From Callaeas wilsoni (taxonomy: Eukaryota; Chordata; Aves; Passeriformes; Callaeidae): a stretch of DNA of 64,000 nt. Position numbers and translations under genes: made by a program. The stretch covers positions 1-64,000 of the forward strand of contig VWPU01011642.1 in NCBI GenBank assembly GCA_013398955.1, written 5' to 3'. The notes under the pieces were generated by a model. That model did not search any database and was not told the DNA's origin. It worked only from the letters and a program-made list of their open reading frames with translations. Of the stretch, positions 1 to 12,300 are shown in pieces. The stretch's first letter is position 1, and each line of letters starts with the position of its first letter.

Positions 1-269
1 AAAGGGGAAGGTGCCTGCGGCCGGGACAGCCGTTACTGGGATTTTGGTTCTGTTTGTTGTTAATGCCAAAGTTGTTGTTGTTTTTGCCTCATTAGATATA
101 CTAGTAAAGAACTGCTATTCCTATTCTCATCTCTTTTCCTGAGAGCCCCTTAATTTCAAAATTATAACAATTCGGAGGGAAGGGGGTCCACATTTCCACA
201 TTTTTTCCATTCCAAGGAAGGCGTCTGCCTCCTTTAGCAGACACCTGTCTCTCAAACCAAGACAGCGGC

Positions 270-358
270 TTAGGGGTACAGTGGCAGTGCTGGGTGGACG
301 GTTGGACCGGATGATCTGAAAGGTCTCTTCCAACCTGGGTGACTCTGTGATTCTATAG
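270..358 (+). repeat. CR1 LINE 3' fragment
   Basis: Ends with the CR1 tail pattern: ggttggaccggatgatctg, then ggtctcttccaacctgg and gtgattctat. This 3' tail is highly characteristic of avian CR1. Confidence 0.75.
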
Positions 359-859
359 TTACCCACACATGCCTGAGCAGGTGCCGCAGGTGCCCTGTGG
401 TCCCCTCTCTGGCACTGTGCTGCTCTTCCCAGCACCATCTCCATGCCAGCAAAGCTCTGCAGGGCTGGAGAGCTGTGTTAGCAGAGAACGGTCTGCTGTA
501 CACACCGCCAGCCTCCTGAAATTAAATAGGAAAAGAAAACAAAGAAAACAGGTGTTTGCTTTGAAAGTAGCTTGTAAGTTTGAAGAAGCTGCGTGCACCT
601 TCCTGGTTACCTGTGTTGCCATGGAGATACTCATGGGACGGCGAAGCCGCCTACATGATGCCAGTCACACCTGGGCTGCCAGAGACAGTGCGGAGCTGCC
701 AAAATCAAGCAGCAGAATAAACAGTGGTTTATCTCAAGGGTGCACGGAGAGGACGAGAGGCAGCAGTCACGTATTGCAGCAGGAAAAGTCCTGCACAAGT
801 GTGAAGAACATGCTCCACAGGAGAGTGTTGTGCAAATTCCAGCTCTGGAGACCACTCTG

Positions 860-960
860 TTGTGACTGGATAAGGCTTGGATGACCTGACCCAACACTGA
901 AACTGTGCTTTAGTGGGAGGTTGGCATCTGTGTGGCCCCTTCCAGCCCAAGTTATTTTGC
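860..960 (+). repeat. Degraded CR1 LINE 3' fragment
   Basis: gtgggaggttggcatctg, then ggccccttccagcccaagtt and an eroded tail follow the CR1 3' pattern with several mismatches. Confidence 0.5.
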
Positions 961-3084
961 AGTTCGTTGTGTGAAGGCAAAGTTTATAGCAAGATGAGTG
1001 ATCTGCATATTGTAATTGCAAGTGACTATTAGCCTGATTATGTTATGACAACTTCAGGAGCAAAGTTACAAAGTCATGTTGTTGGGAAGTAGTAGGAAAT
1101 TAATTAACATGGTTCCTCTTTTTTTTCCCCTTAACTACTGGTAGTGAAAAGAGTTTGCCTTCTCACCCCAAGGTCAAACTCTGACCGGAGAAAACCTCTA
1201 TGAGCTGTGGTGGGAAACTGCTCTGAGTAGTTTAGTACCGTATTTATATTTGCATTTTATCACTTTCTGATTGCGCTGGTGGCCATGGGTCAGCCTCAGA
1301 ATTTGCCCGAACTAAGAAGTGATTAGTAGGTTCACAGATGTATATTGCTGATGTTAGAAATGTATATATACATATGTAAATTAAACCAGTGTTGTAATCA
1401 ATGCTCTTTCTCTGTTTTTCTATGTAACAAAACGAAAAAGAAGTAAAAGAGGCTTTTAACTTTCCATTTTAGACACTTTTACCACTTATTTTTGCTTCTA
1501 AAGACCTTATCAGGAGTAATTTGTTTATTTAAGTGACTTAATTATTTTTCTTTGCTAACCCTTCCTGCGCTGTATTCAAAGCAGGTGCATTTTGGCTGTG
1601 CTGTTTTTAATGTTACAGTGTTCCTTTTTGCTCCTCCAGGGCTTGTTTTTATCACATTACAGCTCTTAGTTGCATATACCCGATGTGTGTACTTTGTGAG
1701 GGATGATGCTCTGGACTTTGTGTATTTATTTGTGTTTGGTTTAATGTCATTCTCCTTTGGACAGTTGCAATACGTATTCGCTATCAGTTGTGCCATCACC
1801 TCAAACCTATAAATATGACTAATATTGACATAAATAGTACAGTCAGGTCCTCTAGGACAAGGTGTCCATGGTATGGGCTGAAAGGGGATGGATGTGCTGT
1901 CAGAATAAGGTATTATCTGGACAGTCCTGCGGGCTTTGTGTGGCAGCAACAGGGTCAGGAAGGGGTGAGTGAGGGTAGCTCCTTGAGACAAAGGAAGGCA
2001 AGGAGAGGAGGAGCTGCAGCAGCAACGTGGCTGCGGAGCTGTCCCAGGCTTGCAGAGCTGTCCCAGGCTGCTGGACCTCCTTGGGCCCCGCGAGAGGTCT
2101 GTCCTGCCTCGAGGCATGGCTGCAGTCCCAAACAGTTTGGTTTGTTAAGGTCATCCACTGGACCGGTGTCTAGCTGCACAGTTCTTCTTTAGGATGCATC
2201 CAAAAACAAATGCATAAAAACATTCAGGTAAAACAGGTGCTGTGGAAGTTGTAACAATATTTTTCTGCAGTGCTTTGCACTCTGATGGTGCTTTGACAGC
2301 TCAGTGGCCATGACAAAGCAAATTATATGCAAGTGGGTGCCAGGTTAACTGAAGTATCTTTGGTACTAACTTACATAATTTTCTTGGAATTTTCTGTTTC
2401 AATGACACTCTGCTATAGCAAAAAGCCATGCCAGGTCTTTGTGCAACAGTTGGACAGAGCTTTGGCCCTGGGTCCTTGATTTTTAGAATGGGACAAAGGT
2501 CCTAAAGAGTACAAAACTTTCACTTGGGTGATCGAATTGGTCCCCACAAAGTGCTGACACTAGTATCTCGCAGGAAGGTAGATGAAACGGGGTAGAAGCG
2601 TACCATAAACGTGAGTATCACCACTTGTCTTGCTTTAAATTCCTATCGGTAGATATTTTAATTGGAAAATGAATAATTTACTAAAGCATTTGATAGTTTT
2701 AATTTTTAAATTAATTTTGAGTTAGCAAACAAGTAATGAATGGATGAAACATTGCAAATTAAAATTAGAGAATTTCTCAGCTGTGTCCTGTGGTTTTGCT
2801 CTGTTTGCATTTTTTTGTGGTAAACGTGTACAGTAATAAAAGTTTTCCTAAGAAAATAATATATAAAATATTCAATTATTCCAGTTACTTGATGGGATTT
2901 AGATTCCAGCTCTACAGTTTCTTTGTGTGATACATTATTTCGTAGGTAGGCATCTTTTTGATGTTTTTGCAAACGTCAGGCTTGTGTAAAGGTAACTCCA
3001 TATACTGTGTGTGTATGAACTGTTTCAACAGGTTTCTAATACCAGAAATTTTGGGAAACTTCTGTGAAGAAAACTTCTGTCGCA

Positions 3085-3304
3085 ATGGCATCATCCTGTC
3101 TACAGATTTGTGCGTTGCTGCTGGCTTTAGCAGGATTCACCACATTACTTGTTACTACGATGTCCAGCAGATGGAAAGTTTTGGACACCAGGACAGAGCT
3201 GGTTACTGCAGACTGGGTTTCTGAAGGTCTTTGGATGGACTGTGCAGCAACTGCTGTTGGATCAGTACAGTGCAAGAAATTTCTCTACATGCTGAGTTCA
3301 GACC
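3085..3304 (+). CDS. Claudin alternative first exon 1a (CLDN10a-like)
   Basis: Encodes residues 1-73 plus one base of codon 74. The start at 3085 (cgcaATGg, good context) is preferred over an in-frame ATG at 3064 because claudins start directly before TM1 with a short MAS-type N-terminus. TM1 covers about residues 6-26. Loop 1 has W30, the motif GLW at 48-50, and the disulfide cysteines C53 and C63. Three residues after C53 is Thr and two after C63 is Lys, as in the anion-selective claudin-10a type rather than the acidic residues of exon 1b. The donor is c|gtaagt, a perfect 5' splice site, and joining to 11039 gives Pro at the junction codon. Confidence 0.85.
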
Positions 3305-6300
3305 GTAAGTGGTCATGGCACGTGTTTATAAAATCCAGGGATGTGGTTTCATTCCTTCTTTCTGCACAGCTTGTTAGCAGGGTGGGGGGCACACAGTGCA
3401 GTTGTCCCAGAGGGTCTGGTATGGACAAATCCCGTAGTGGCTGCAGGCTGGTTAAAGGGCCACCACGAAACCAGTGTTTCACCCTGAAGTTCAGCCCCAT
3501 CACTGCTGAGGCTTTGCTGCCCTCTCTGGTGTGTTGACGTAGAAGTATGGGTGATACACAGTAAATCTGAGAAGTTTGGGGTTTTTAAAATATTTTTGGA
3601 AGAAATAGCATCCTTTCACTCAGCCTAGTCCTTAAATACAAGCAGATCATAGTTCCATGAGCCCTGGTGTTTGTTTGTGCTTTGGTGTGAGACAGGAATT
3701 ACTAGAGATTCCAGACCTGGTTTGATGCTTTGTGCTAAACCTGTGTACCTGGGTGTTTTTTATGGAATTTCTCAGAGGTGATGAGCTTAGACTAAAACAC
3801 CTCTGTGCAATTGATGCTTCTGTGTTTTTTAGGGTTGACCATGCTAGCAGGGTAGTTTATCTACAGCTAGAAACAGAAGAAATATCTCAGTAGAGGCTGG
3901 AAAGTATTTCTTTGACTCGTTCTGGATATTAAAAATATCTTTCTGTAAACACCATCTTTATGATAAAGGACTGGGAAGGACTGACACTGAAGTTCTTTCT
4001 TCAGCAAACTGAGTGTAGAAACAGTAACACTGTAGCCTTTGAAAATGGTATTTTGTTAAGCTTTCTGTCTTAAACAGAACCTTGCATTTATTCTTTTACA
4101 ACTTTCAGTTTTGTGCAGTCACTTTATGAGTGATGTTAATATAATTTCTTCAAGTCTTCCGTGCTTTATAGGTTCCTGATTGCTGTCATTGCTATTTGTC
4201 TGGACTCCTCCAGCAGATTTATTCTGAACGTGCAGTGCTTAAACCTTAAAAATGCCACGTCTCACAGACTATGAACCTTGTTTTTCTTGACACAGATACA
4301 GACTTCCCTGGAGTCAGAGCTGCTTAAGTGTAAGGCAGGTCTCTAAAGGGTGAGAGTTTAACTCAAAAGATTCAGCATGTTCATGGTTCTTCCGCAGGGC
4401 CCTCACTTTGGTGGCCTCATCTGCCTTCACAATGATGGTGCCAGTTTAAGAATAAGTATCAGCATCCCGTAATGAGGCCAGAGTTTGTAGCCTCAAAAGG
4501 AGGCTAATCATATGCATCCAAGGATTTTAAAAACACTGCTCATTGCATCAGAGGCAACGTCAGCTTTCCACGTTGTCCTGGTACCCGTTCAGCTCCTCTT
4601 TCCAGGGCCTCCTCTGTGCAGATACCAGGATGCCTTTAGTTTCTGGAAATTAGGGTGATGAGATGGGGCCAACAATGACGGCGCTCGGTTCAACCAGCCG
4701 GCTTAGAGCCAGCCCAAAGGAAAACTCCCAGGCTGTGGAAGGTGCTGATGTGAAACTGTCAGCACCAACTCTCAAGCCCTGCTGATGCAGAGCCTCTTGC
4801 AGACCAGCACTGGCTATAATGCCCATTGCTCGACAAGCCACTGTTTACAAAATTTAGTGAAGAATAGCCTTATGTTCTTTAACCCATCGAAGAGTGATTT
4901 CCTGAAGGGAATTATTAAAATGTCTGGTGCTCTATAGGAAAACTCATGCACTTCAGGGCTGCAGTTTAATCTTTTCTGTTTATATGTGTGCTTTATGACT
5001 GCCTGTTGAAATAAATTTCTCAACTAGGAAGAGATTTTTTTAAAAATTGTATTCTTAATTTTTTATTTCTATCCTTGGCAGCAGGGTAATAGCTGAGGAC
5101 ACTTGAATCAAGGTCCTAGCTATCTCACCTTTGAAAGTGCTGTCAGCAGAAGTGATTGCTGAGATCACCAGCGTAGCACCAGTGCATGGGTAAAATGAGC
5201 TGGAAACTCTTTGAAGGGCTTTTAATGGGGTGCAGATACTCCAGGGTACTGGTACAGTGTGTTCATTTTACTATGCCATCATTTTGCAAGTTGCAGTGAC
5301 TTAGCAGAAGGAGGGAATTCTGTAACAGTCACCTGAGATCCATTCTTACCACACACTATCTGGTTTCCTTAAAAGATTGTAAGTTTAGGTCAGGATCACA
5401 CTGCCAAATCTGGCCTTGTTTAAATCAATGGCAATGACTCTCTTGACTGCCAAGGGAGTGAAAATGTCATAGTGGCACTGTAATACCCTTTGGCAGCTGA
5501 ACCTACCAACCTACAGCATCAGCTCAAAGGGACCAGTGAATTTTGATGAAAACCAACAAATACCTGTTAGGGACAAGTTGTGGCTCTCTCAAAGGCTAAT
5601 CCTTCTGGTTGTGTTTACATAAATGCTATGAATCTGTTACCATGTTGCATCACAGCAGAATTATTTTATGAAGAAACTCTGACTCCATTTCCGGGAGATA
5701 AGAGCAGGTTATCACTGCAGGAGATGGTTAACCCCATTTGGATCCACAAGTACTTTAAAGTATTAACATTAGTGGGTGATGTGAATTGAGTCTGTGATTC
5801 TGTCTAGCCAAGAGCAGAAGCAACTAAACGGAGTTTAACATATGCTTTGCCTAGAATAGCTTTTTTTTAACCCTAAGGTATTCTAACAAACGGATGCAAC
5901 TTGCTGATCTGTATTATTTGTCTTATAGATGCTTTTCTTCATCATTTTATTCCTTTTGAGATAGGTCTGTCACACGAGCTCCTTAATTTCCTTACATTTC
6001 ATTTCCATGACACGTACATTATTACAATTGTAATACATTGTACAACTGTACAGTGTAAGTGGGACTGTTTTTAGGACTGAATGTGTTTAGCTGTAGATCA
6101 ATAGGCAGTAAAATATTAATGGAAATCACTCATCCATAAACTTTACCTTCCTTAAAGAAGCTGGCAGTACAGTTGTGGATTACTTATGACCATAACTCCA
6201 AAAGCTGTGCTAAATTTTCTAGCAACAGAATAAAGCTTCTGTTCTCAAGCTGTTTTATGCATGAATCCTCAAGAAAATAATACACTAAAGCTTTTTGATT

Positions 6301-9300
6301 TGACATCAATAATAAAATTACAAGCAATTTTAATCTAGTGTAAAATCTAGTTGACTTCAGAGAAGAGATAGAAATAAAATATTTGCCTATATTATCACTC
6401 TTACAAGGTATTTTGTAGAAATACTGACTGGACTTTTTAGGGCGAGAAAAAAAATAGGCTCTTTTTTCACTTCCTATTAGAAAAAGAATTAATATTGTCA
6501 CTGTTTTTACACACTAATATCTTTATCATGAACTGCTCCCACATCTTATTGTCATGCCCCGTAAGCCTTATCTATGGGGAAAGAGCAAAGAGCAAAGGTA
6601 GACTCATTTTGGAGTGAAACCCAGAGATAAAACAGCAAGGAGGCTTCTGAAAGGCTTCACTTGATTGTAATCTAATTATAAGGATATTTAACTGTTACTA
6701 CTCACAAGCATGACTGCTATGTTGGAAATCGTTGGTTTTCTTTTGTGCTTGGGTGGTTTGGCAATTATTGGAGCTACTTTGCCACATAATTACTGGAAAG
6801 TCTCCACTCTACATGGTTCTGTGATCACAACGTCTACGTTGTTTGAAAACCTGTGGAAGAGCTGTGCAGAAGACAGCATGGGAGTATCCAACTGCAGGGA
6901 TTTTGACTCTATGCTTGCACTGCCCGGTAGGTGACTTTGTGCAGCCTTGTTTATATTGCTTAAAACTGGATTGGCAAAAACTAGTAAGGCTTTTGTTTTG
7001 GTAATCCGGTAATACTGGAAAATAACTGGCCAAGAAGGACTTTGTGGGCTGAAGTAATAAAAATCTCTCAAGCAGCAGAATGTGTCAAGCATGTTAGGAA
7101 AGGCTATAAAATAAGGCAAATTAAGTCGGTTGATCAAGCGTTTAACAGGCATTTAAAGTGGGTTGTAATCTCTTCTCTAGCATCTTGTGGGATGTCTTAG
7201 TAGGAGACATTTTTCAACTATTTATTTATTTGGAATTATTGTATAGACCTTCTTTTGCAATACTTCATAGCTAATGTCCTATAGCTGGAGTTTTTCTTGT
7301 AATGGGAAATACTTCTTTTAGCTGAGAAGTGGTAGTGGTTTTTGTGAGTTGAGACTGAAAGTTGTAGATAATCCAAGAAATACATGATTATGTGTTATAC
7401 ATATTATAACATATTATAAGTTATAGCAGGAGTATGTGCTATAAATGAATATATTATTAGGCTTGTTAACTAATGCTAACTACGGTCAGGGCTCGTTAAT
7501 TAACGTCTCTTTGGATGTGGTTTTAAATACCAACAAATTTAGATCTGCTGACTCCTGTTCTCTGTATCAGTCTTCATCATAATTGTGGTTGCCCTCAAAT
7601 GCCCAACTAAGGCAATATTCTGTGGATAGTAAACATTTTTATAGGCAGTAAAGCTATTTTTTATTAATCTTGAATAATTCAGTGTGTAGATACTTATCCA
7701 GAATAAAAATGCCTTCCATCTAGCTGAATCTGCCCTAGGAGGTGGCTAAACTAAATAGGTAGGAGGATATCTGAAGAATATAGGATTAGTGGGAATGAGG
7801 TGTTAAATTCACTTTCTCCCTCAGTCTGAAGTAAAGGCTTGCTGTTGACCAGCTCTAACACTAGCATAGCAATTCTCTGAAACTGTGTCCAGTATTTAGG
7901 GAATAATCTGTTCTTTTCATCTTTCAGTCTTCTCTAACAGTTGCTTTTCGAGTGTGCGTGTGTGTGTGTGTATGAAGAGGAACATAACCCTATTTAAACA
8001 TCTTAGAGTCAGTAACAGCAGGATCATTCCATCGGACATTATCCTCCGCGGAGCGCTTATGTCGGTGTGCACCAGCAGTGCTGGGTTAGCAGTTGGACTC
8101 GATGATCTTACAGCTCTTTGCCAGCCTTAATGATTCCGTGATTTTATTTAGTTCTTGTAAAAACCACTTCAAGGGCTGCTTCGTAGCTCCCTGCCACTGA
8201 CTCCAGGCAGCATCTTGGCACTGATGTGTTTACACGGGGTGCTGCCTCTCAGAGTGTGGGCAGATTTGGGCAATGGGCCCGCAGGAGATCGGCATCTGGG
8301 GGCTGCCGAGAAAAAAGTGGGTTTTAAAGAACCTGGTGGGGGTCAGAAAAGAGCATCATGAGTAGATGTGAAAGCAAACAGAACAGAAGGCAAGCAACAG
8401 CAGGGCTCCTGAGAGCTACAGATGACAACATGGAGTCAGCAGGAAGGAAAAAAGTGGGGCCAGAAAGTAAATGACTGGGCCAGGCTCTGAAGTGAATTTG
8501 TGAAGATTGGGTTTGATCTGTAGAAGAGGAGATCAGTCCTGCAGTTGAGAAGGTGGCAGTGTAGTTGAGTGGTAAAGGCGGGGAGAAGGGGAAGGGAAAA
8601 ACAGCTTGCAAAACTGTGCAGATCAAACATTTTTAGAAAGGAGAACTGAAAAAGAAAAGTCAGAAGACACTGGATGGTGTTGAAAAGACAGCTGGGCAAA
8701 GCAGGAGAGAGGAAGAAAATGGGTTTGGTAACAACAAGGGCTCAGCAGACAGAGGGACCTCTGAGAAACATCCGTAGTGCTTGCAGATAGGAACCGAGGC
8801 AGACTAAAAGTGACCATGGTCGGTTTAGGCGTGTTTCAAATTCCTGTTTAGAAACTTACCTGAAACTGCTGTGAGGATGCCAGGGATTGGAGGGAGGGCA
8901 AAAAGCAAAAAACAAAAGTGTCTTTGTTACCTCTCGTCAGAAGGACAATGAAGATTTTCCATGACAGTTTCCTTATTGGCCACTGAGCTATGTGGAATAA
9001 TTCTGGGTTTTGCTTTATGTATGGGAAATGTCAGACCAATTTAATGCTTTTGAATTCACTAAACCATTACTCTAAATGACAAATATTTGAAGTGAGGAGC
9101 TTTTTAAATGCAATATTGCACAAGACTGCAACCGTGACTGGCTACTCCATATAGCTAGCACTATCCATCTAGTCACAACTAAGTCAAACATTAGACATAA
9201 CTAGTTGCCAAAGCTTTGTAAACTCTCTTTTTTGCCCCTCTTTTTTAGGTTCCATAGGTGTTTTTTCCAATGACAAGATTTGGAGATTATTTCTTAAAAT

Positions 9301-12300
9301 TAGTGTTGACTAATAAAATGAACCGACTTTGTATCTTGTTAAATAAGCTAAGTTTAAAATAAAAAATTGAGTTTTCTGAATTGTGAACTAAGATTCTCAG
9401 TTAAGGCTGTTGAGGTTATTGTATTGTGGTACAGTTGTATGAAATCCCTTTCCCATTGGATTGCAAGCCGTTAGCCTGAGAGCATGCTTGTGTGTCCTGG
9501 AAAGATATGGGGAGTCCCATCCAACACTGCAGCATCCCCAAGACCTGAAATGTGAGTTGTTGGACCCCGCTGGGTGATTGCTGCTACCATGGTGTAAGAT
9601 CCCAAACCTGAAAGCAGCATTGTTGAGTACTTACTTTAACAGATCTTCTGCAAGCAAAAACCTTGAACTGTTAGTGGTATTTTGGTATATTACTGTCTGC
9701 ATTTTTTTCCACAAAATTTGTAAAATTAGTGCTTAACAAAACATTAATTCCTCCAATCATTTTCGCCTTTAATTCTGTATATTTATCTCATGGTTGCTTA
9801 TTGCTAGCTTTGGTAACTCTTGAGCTTGTAGTACTAGTACTCTTAAGCCACATCAGGCAATACACCTGCTAAGTTGGAGTGTGAGTATCACTTTGCCTTC
9901 TGTTTCTCTTATTTTTCTTCTGTTTCTTCTGATTTTTGTTGTCTGGAGAGTTACGGCTCACTCTGCTACAGAACTAGAGAGCAGGTTACCGTGGAGGATG
10001 TGGAGGTGGCCAGGGAGCAAGAGCTTGAAAGCTGGCACCAACATTGTTGTGAGCGTCCAGTTGGAGTCAGGTCTGACCCTTCTGACGTATGATTAAAATT
10101 GTAGAGTCATAGAATCATTTAGGTTGGAAGAGAACTTAAAGATAATCAAGTCAACAAAGTTGGCGGTTGTGACCCTGCCAGGTTGTGACGCTTGGCATGT
10201 TTATCTCACAACAAAGGTGCCGAAATGCTGTTTGACCTGGAACCCGCCAAATGCAGGGTGCCATTTTAAAGGAGCCCAAAGTCCCTGTTTGACCTTCTTT
10301 CTTAGGTTGATTAACAATCTAGTCCCGGGTTTTGTGCAATCGATACCTAGATGTGAAGACCAGGAGCTTAAAGGATGCAGAATTGCCAGCACCCCAGATT
10401 CCCAAACATGCCCACACCAGCTGCAACCTCTCCACAGGAGAATATCTGAGGGAGGAGTGCTGCAGCTCTCGGACCCACTCACCTGTTAGTTACACTGAGT
10501 TTGAAGTGCACTGCCAACTTGAGCATGACTTTTTCCTATCTCTCCCTGGAAGCAGCAAAGCTGGCACTTTTTTCCGCTTTCTCAGTAGTACCAGAGCCTT
10601 GCGCACCTTGGCTAGCACCCGGAGTTCAGGTGTGTCCTGTGCACTCAGCTCTGCAGGTGTCAGGAATTCAGAAGGACTTGTGAGTAGGAGACTTTTTCCT
10701 GCTCCTGCAAACGACCATATATACCACTGTGCATTTTCACAGGAATGTAAGGGATGAGGGGCTTGCTGTAGTTTTTCAGGATTTACTAAAGACACAAGAG
10801 GATTTACTGAGCTTATAAAGTGTAGGCATAATTCAGCTCTCAAAATCTGTTTGACTTTAAGGCTAAACACACTTGGGTTTGGAGGCTTCTCTGAACCAGA
10901 TGACAAAGTTGGACAAGATTCACTCATTACTGCACCTGTTAATTTTGTGACTCCCTCTAATCACTTTTATTTTTTTCAGCACAAGATTGATGTAATTTCT
11001 GTATAGATCCTGATTTGTTTTCTCTTTTTCTGTCTTAGCTCACATTCTGGCATGCCGTGCCCTGATGATTATTTCCATCCTTTTGGGATTTTTAGCTACG
11101 GTACTCTCACTGCTTGGTATGAAGTGCACGAACATTGGGTTGAGTGATGAAGATGGAAAAATGAAGTTTACCGTCACAGGCGGATTTCTTTTTATTTTAG
11201 GAGGTAATATCGAGGCTGAAATGAGAGCACTATTGATACTTTGTGTTGCTTTCACAGCCACACTAAATGAAATACACTTGTTCTTGGTTTAAAGCTGTTA
11301 CAGCCATTAAAGGAATCACTCACCTGTGTGCTTTTTAAACTTTTTCTGCTAGGTCTCTGCTCCATGGTGGCTATTTCTTGGTACGCTGCAATGGTTACTG
11401 CTCAGTTTTTTAACCAACTGTACGCTGGAACCAAGTAAGTTAATGTGTCTGTCATACCAAACTCCATCATGTGTTAGACAGCTGCACTAACCTCAGCTGC
11501 TCCAGAGTTACAGAACCTGTATGGATCCCATTATCCAGTCCTACAGGAGGAAAAAATTGTATTCAGGGAAATCTTTTCACCTCAGAGATGTTGGTGAGGA
11601 GGGAGGAGAGTTCTTTTCTGGAAGAGTTAGCGAATGTGTGAGAAATATCAACCCCACATCTAAGGGGGTTTTGTACCGTGTTTGCACTTTCTCGAGAGAC
11701 CCAATTAAGTGAATATCTCAATGTTATGAAGAAGAAAAGGTAAAATTCTTAATCTGCTTTGGCATTTAGACCAAAAGAGGTACAAAACTCAAGTTCTGGC
11801 TAGAATAAAATGCCTCAGATGTACATGCAAGGGAACATCGCGTGCAAAGCAGCTTGAGCTTTGTACTAGTGACCTGCAGAGAAATCTGCTGCCTGTCTTA
11901 TATACGTCTATATATTAACTGCTCAACATTCGTTTACCTTATGAATTAAAATGAGGCAAAATTTGTGGGATTATCAGCTAGTGCACCTGCATACGAACAA
12001 GTTTTGACGTAAAAAAGCCCTTACTCTTTATCTGATATAAAAGTAACAGTTGTCAAAACCAAATGGCAGCTTATGGCACCTTATCTAGGTGCCCTGTTTA
12101 GCAATGAGGGACAAGGGTAGAGGTGCCTGGGCCTCTCCTTCAGAGAGAGGGAAAAGGAGAGGGAAATATCTTGTCTGTGCAATATGAGACATCTATAACA
12201 TACTTCTACGAAGTATATCATTCATAGATCAGTAAACTATAAATCGTTAGTTGCTAGGATCCTATTTGAAGTGTTTTGTAAGTTCCTGCCCAGGAATCGG

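Larger units (their letters stand above)
1..3084. other. Upstream flank of the claudin, no gene recognised
   Basis: Holds two CR1 fragments (270-358 and about 860-960) and otherwise unremarkable, partly AT-rich sequence. An 86-codon open frame at 1552-1812 (+) has no recognisable domain and is probably chance. The promoter for exon 1a must lie here, but no clear TATA box is seen. Confidence 0.5.
6927..11038 (+). other. Claudin intron from exon 1b to exon 2
   Basis: Contains a short CA/GT-type run (about 7953-7972), a CR1 3' fragment near 8065-8155, a purine-rich stretch about 8290-8820, and an antisense CR1 fragment near 10103-10180. No coding exon recognised. Confidence 0.5.

Noticed and set aside
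1552..1812. Hydrophobic 86-codon open frame upstream of the claudin
   Set aside because: No claudin signature (no W-LW-C-C), no recognised domain, AT-rich context; probably chance.
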